Source: Actinomycetes bacterium | Lineage (GTDB): Bacteria > Actinomycetota > Actinomycetes > Propionibacteriales > Propionibacteriaceae | Direction of reading: 5' to 3' | Assembly (NCBI GenBank): GCA_009785885.1 | Contig: WQUE01000061.1 | Span: 1 to 7,427 of the forward strand | Length of the DNA: 7,427 nt | Part shown: one piece after another, positions 5,883-7,427 of the stretch | How positions within the stretch are numbered: the first letter of the stretch is position 1 | How the letters are laid out: the number at the start of each line of letters is the position of its first letter | Translations under genes and position numbers: made by a program | The notes under the pieces: generated by a model | The model's database searches: none | Told to the model about the DNA's origin: nothing | What the model saw: the letters and a program-made list of their open reading frames with translations, nothing else

Positions 5883-5893
5883 CCGTTCACGGG
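5869..5893. promoter_or_regulatory. Two adjacent palindromes, candidate operator region for nifJ
   Basis: TGTCGCGACA (5869-5878) is a perfect 10-bp palindrome at the altered end of the third repeat unit. CCCGTTCACGGG (5882-5893) is a 12-bp palindrome apart from its central two bases. They lie about 40-65 bp upstream of the -10-like box at 5934, a plausible place for a regulator. GTTCAC resembles a half of the actinobacterial Rex site, but the other half is missing, so I do not assign a regulator. An 8-bp palindrome GGGCGCCC at 5909-5916 is also present and is likely chance in this GC-rich sequence. Confidence 0.3.
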
Positions 5894-5933
5894 CGGCGCA
5901 CCCCCGTCGGGCGCCCTGGGCTACACGCGCCGG

Positions 5934-5939
5934 TAGGAT
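5934..5939 (+). promoter_or_regulatory. Candidate -10 box for nifJ
   Basis: TAGGAT fits TANNNT and predicts a start near 5946 and a leader of about 34 nt, enough for the SD GAGAGGAGA at 5966-5974. No TTGACA-like -35 is visible about 17 bp upstream. As with the boxes before cysK and the membrane pair, the hexamer is followed by C. Confidence 0.45.
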
Positions 5940-5979
5940 CGGGACGCGAGCGACATCGTGGCGGTGAGAGGAGACGTCC

Positions 5980-7427
5980 GTGGAATCTCCAGGAAACAAG
6001 CCGATGGCCCTGCCGGACCGCCGCGAACGGGCCGTGCTCGACGGCAATGCCGCCGTCGCCCGGGTGGCGCATGCGTGCTCGGAGATCGTCGCGATCTACC
6101 CGATCACCCCGTCCAGCCCGATGTCGGAGGCGACCGACGCGTTCAGCGCCGCCGGCAAGGTCAACCTGTGGGGGGCGGTGCCCCGCGTCACGCAGATGCA
6201 GAGCGAGGCCGGGGCGGCCGGGGCGCTGCACGGGGCCGCGACGACCGGCACGTGCGCGACCACATTCACCTCGTCACAAGGCCTGTTGCTGATGATCCCC
6301 GTGATGCACAAGCTCGCGGGGGAGCTGACCCCCGCGGTGATCCACGTCGCCGCCCGCACCGTGGCGACGCACGCCCTGTCGATCTTCGGCGACCACTCCG
6401 ACGTGATGGCGGTCCGCGGCACGGGCTGGGCGATGCTCGCGAGCACGAGTGTCCAGGAGGCGCACGACCTCGCCGCGGTCGCCCACGCCGCGACCCTGCG
6501 CGCCCGGGTGCCGTTCCTGCACTTCTTCGACGGCTTCCGGACGAGCCACGAAGAGGCCACCATCGAGGTGTTGGCAAGCGGAGACGTGCGGTCTCTCGTC
6601 GAGGGCGAGGCGTTGGCCGCGTTCCGCGCCCGGGGCCTCACGCCGGATGCGCCGGTGCTGCGGGGCACGTCCGCCAACCCGGACACGTACTTCCAGGCCC
6701 GCGAGGCCGCCAACCCGGCGTACGACGCGCTGCCCGGTGTCGTCGAGGACGTCCTGGCGGAGTTCGCGGCGCTGACCGGACGCGCCTACCGCCTCGTCGA
6801 GTACGCCGGCGCGCCGGACGCCGAGCGTGTCGTCGTCGTGCTCGGCTCGGCCTGGCACACCGTCCGGGCCTGCGTGGACGCCCTCGTGGCCCAGGGCGAG
6901 AAGGTCGGGGCGGCCACGCTGCACCTGTACCGGCCGTTCCCGGCCGGCCGCCTCGTCGAGGCCGTGCCGCGGACGGTCCGGCGCATCGCGGTGCTCGACC
7001 GCACGAAGGAGCCCGGCGCCCCCGGCGAGCCGCTGCTGGCGGACGTGGCTCTTGCCCTGCTGGAGGGTTGGGACGGACCGCCGCCACGTCTCGCCGGCGG
7101 GCGCTACGGCCTGTCGTCCCGGGAGTTCACCCCCGCGATGGCCCGGGCCGTGTTCGACGAATTGAAGTCCGACGAGCAAAGACGCCGCTTCACCGTTGGC
7201 CTCGACGACGACGTCACCCACCTGTCGCTGCCCGTGGAACAGACGCGGAACACCGGTTCCGTCCCCGCGTTCCGCACTCCCCGCGTCCGTGGGGTGGCGG
7301 ACCTCCAGGCGGTGTTCTTCGGCCTCGGCTCGGACGGCAGCGTCGGCGCGGCGAAGGCGACGGCGGCGATCCTCGGCGCCGACGGACGCTACGCGCAGGG
7401 CTACTTCGTGTACGACTCCCGCAAGGC
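5980..7427 (+). CDS. nifJ: Pyruvate:ferredoxin (flavodoxin) oxidoreductase, N-terminal 482 residues
   Basis: The enzyme oxidises pyruvate with CoA to acetyl-CoA and CO2, passing electrons to ferredoxin or flavodoxin; it uses thiamine diphosphate and Fe-S clusters and is usually oxygen-sensitive. GTG 5980 is the start because AGGAG (5969-5973) lies 6 nt before it; an ATG at 6004 has no SD. Domain I (about 18-250) has VLDGNAAVA at 19-27, YPITPSS at 40-46, MQSEAGAAGALHGA at 73-86, SSQGLLLMIP at 98-107, HVAARTVATHALSIFGDHSD at 122-141 and PFLHFFDGFRTSHE at 178-191. T43 and R126 correspond to the pyruvate-contacting Thr31 and Arg114 of Desulfovibrio africanus PFOR. Domain II spans roughly 280-380. 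FFGLGSDGSVGAAKA (446-460) opens the gamma-like domain III. The family is about 1,150-1,200 residues long, so the ferredoxin-like clusters and the thiamine domain lie past the window edge. The sequence order is the single-chain NifJ type, not the split korA/porA type. Confidence 0.95.
   Translation, partial: MESPGNKPMALPDRRERAVLDGNAAVARVAHACSEIVAIYPITPSSPMSEATDAFSAAGKVNLWGAVPRVTQMQSEAGAAGALHGAATTGTCATTFTSSQGLLLMIPVMHKLAGELTPAVIHVAARTVATHALSIFGDHSDVMAVRGTGWAMLASTSVQEAHDLAAVAHAATLRARVPFLHFFDGFRTSHEEATIEVLASGDVRSLVEGEALAAFRARGLTPDAPVLRGTSANPDTYFQAREAANPAYDALPGVVEDVLAEFAALTGRAYRLVEYAGAPDAERVVVVLGSAWHTVRACVDALVAQGEKVGAATLHLYRPFPAGRLVEAVPRTVRRIAVLDRTKEPGAPGEPLLADVALALLEGWDGPPPRLAGGRYGLSSREFTPAMARAVFDELKSDEQRRRFTVGLDDDVTHLSLPVEQTRNTGSVPAFRTPRVRGVADLQAVFFGLGSDGSVGAAKATAAILGADGRYAQGYFVYDSRK

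Noticed and set aside
5603..5890. Minus-strand 95-codon frame through the repeat array
   Set aside because: It is the same periodic artefact on the other strand; no SD and no recognisable domain, with a long inverted repeat in each unit explaining the pattern better.
5301..5936. Plus-strand frame encoding a 28-residue repeat through the 84-bp array
   Set aside because: It is open only because 84 is a multiple of three and the unit lacks stops; it starts inside the membrane gene in another frame and has no SD.

Overview
The window is GC-rich DNA with tight gene packing, Shine-Dalgarno (SD) sites of the GGAGG type, GTG as well as ATG starts, and -10-like hexamers of the forms TAGGAT, TAGGGT and TATCCT. 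Together with a DUF559-type nuclease at the left end, this suggests a high-GC actinobacterium, probably outside the best-studied genera. That placement is inference. The nifJ gene at the right end suggests a lineage with some anaerobic or microaerobic metabolism. I see no rRNA, tRNA, CRISPR array, insertion sequence or prophage gene.

Layout, left to right. (1) 27-980 (+): a two-domain protein, an AbiEi-like N-terminal part fused to a Vsr-like DUF559 nuclease domain. (2) 981-1143: a convergent intergenic stretch holding only GC-rich inverted repeats. (3) 1144-2805 (-): a complete phosphoglucomutase/phosphomannomutase with all four active-site loops. (4) 2806-2987: a divergent promoter region. 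(5) 2988-3914 and 3939-4835 (+): a two-gene cysteine operon, cysK then a long EpsC-type serine O-acetyltransferase, 24 bp apart. (6) 4865-5248 and 5245-5631 (+): two small three-helix membrane proteins of almost equal size (127 and 128 residues), joined by a 4-bp GTGA overlap; the first looks leaderless. (7) 5631-5882: three tandem copies of an 84-bp unit, each with a long inverted repeat, starting on the last base of the upstream stop codon. (8) 5883-5979: two short palindromes, a -10-like box and a strong SD. (9) 5980 to the end (+): the first 482 residues of a pyruvate:ferredoxin/flavodoxin oxidoreductase (nifJ), cut by the window edge.

Function. The serine acetyltransferase makes O-acetylserine from serine and acetyl-CoA, and CysK converts it with sulfide to cysteine, so the pair forms a self-contained cysteine branch. 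The nifJ product links pyruvate to acetyl-CoA and reduced ferredoxin or flavodoxin. It could supply acetyl-CoA, but no shared regulation is visible. The mutase and the nuclease look like independent transcription units. Most of the window is ordinary metabolism. The parts without a ready explanation are the 84-bp repeat array with the palindromes beside it, and the coupled pair of unknown membrane proteins.
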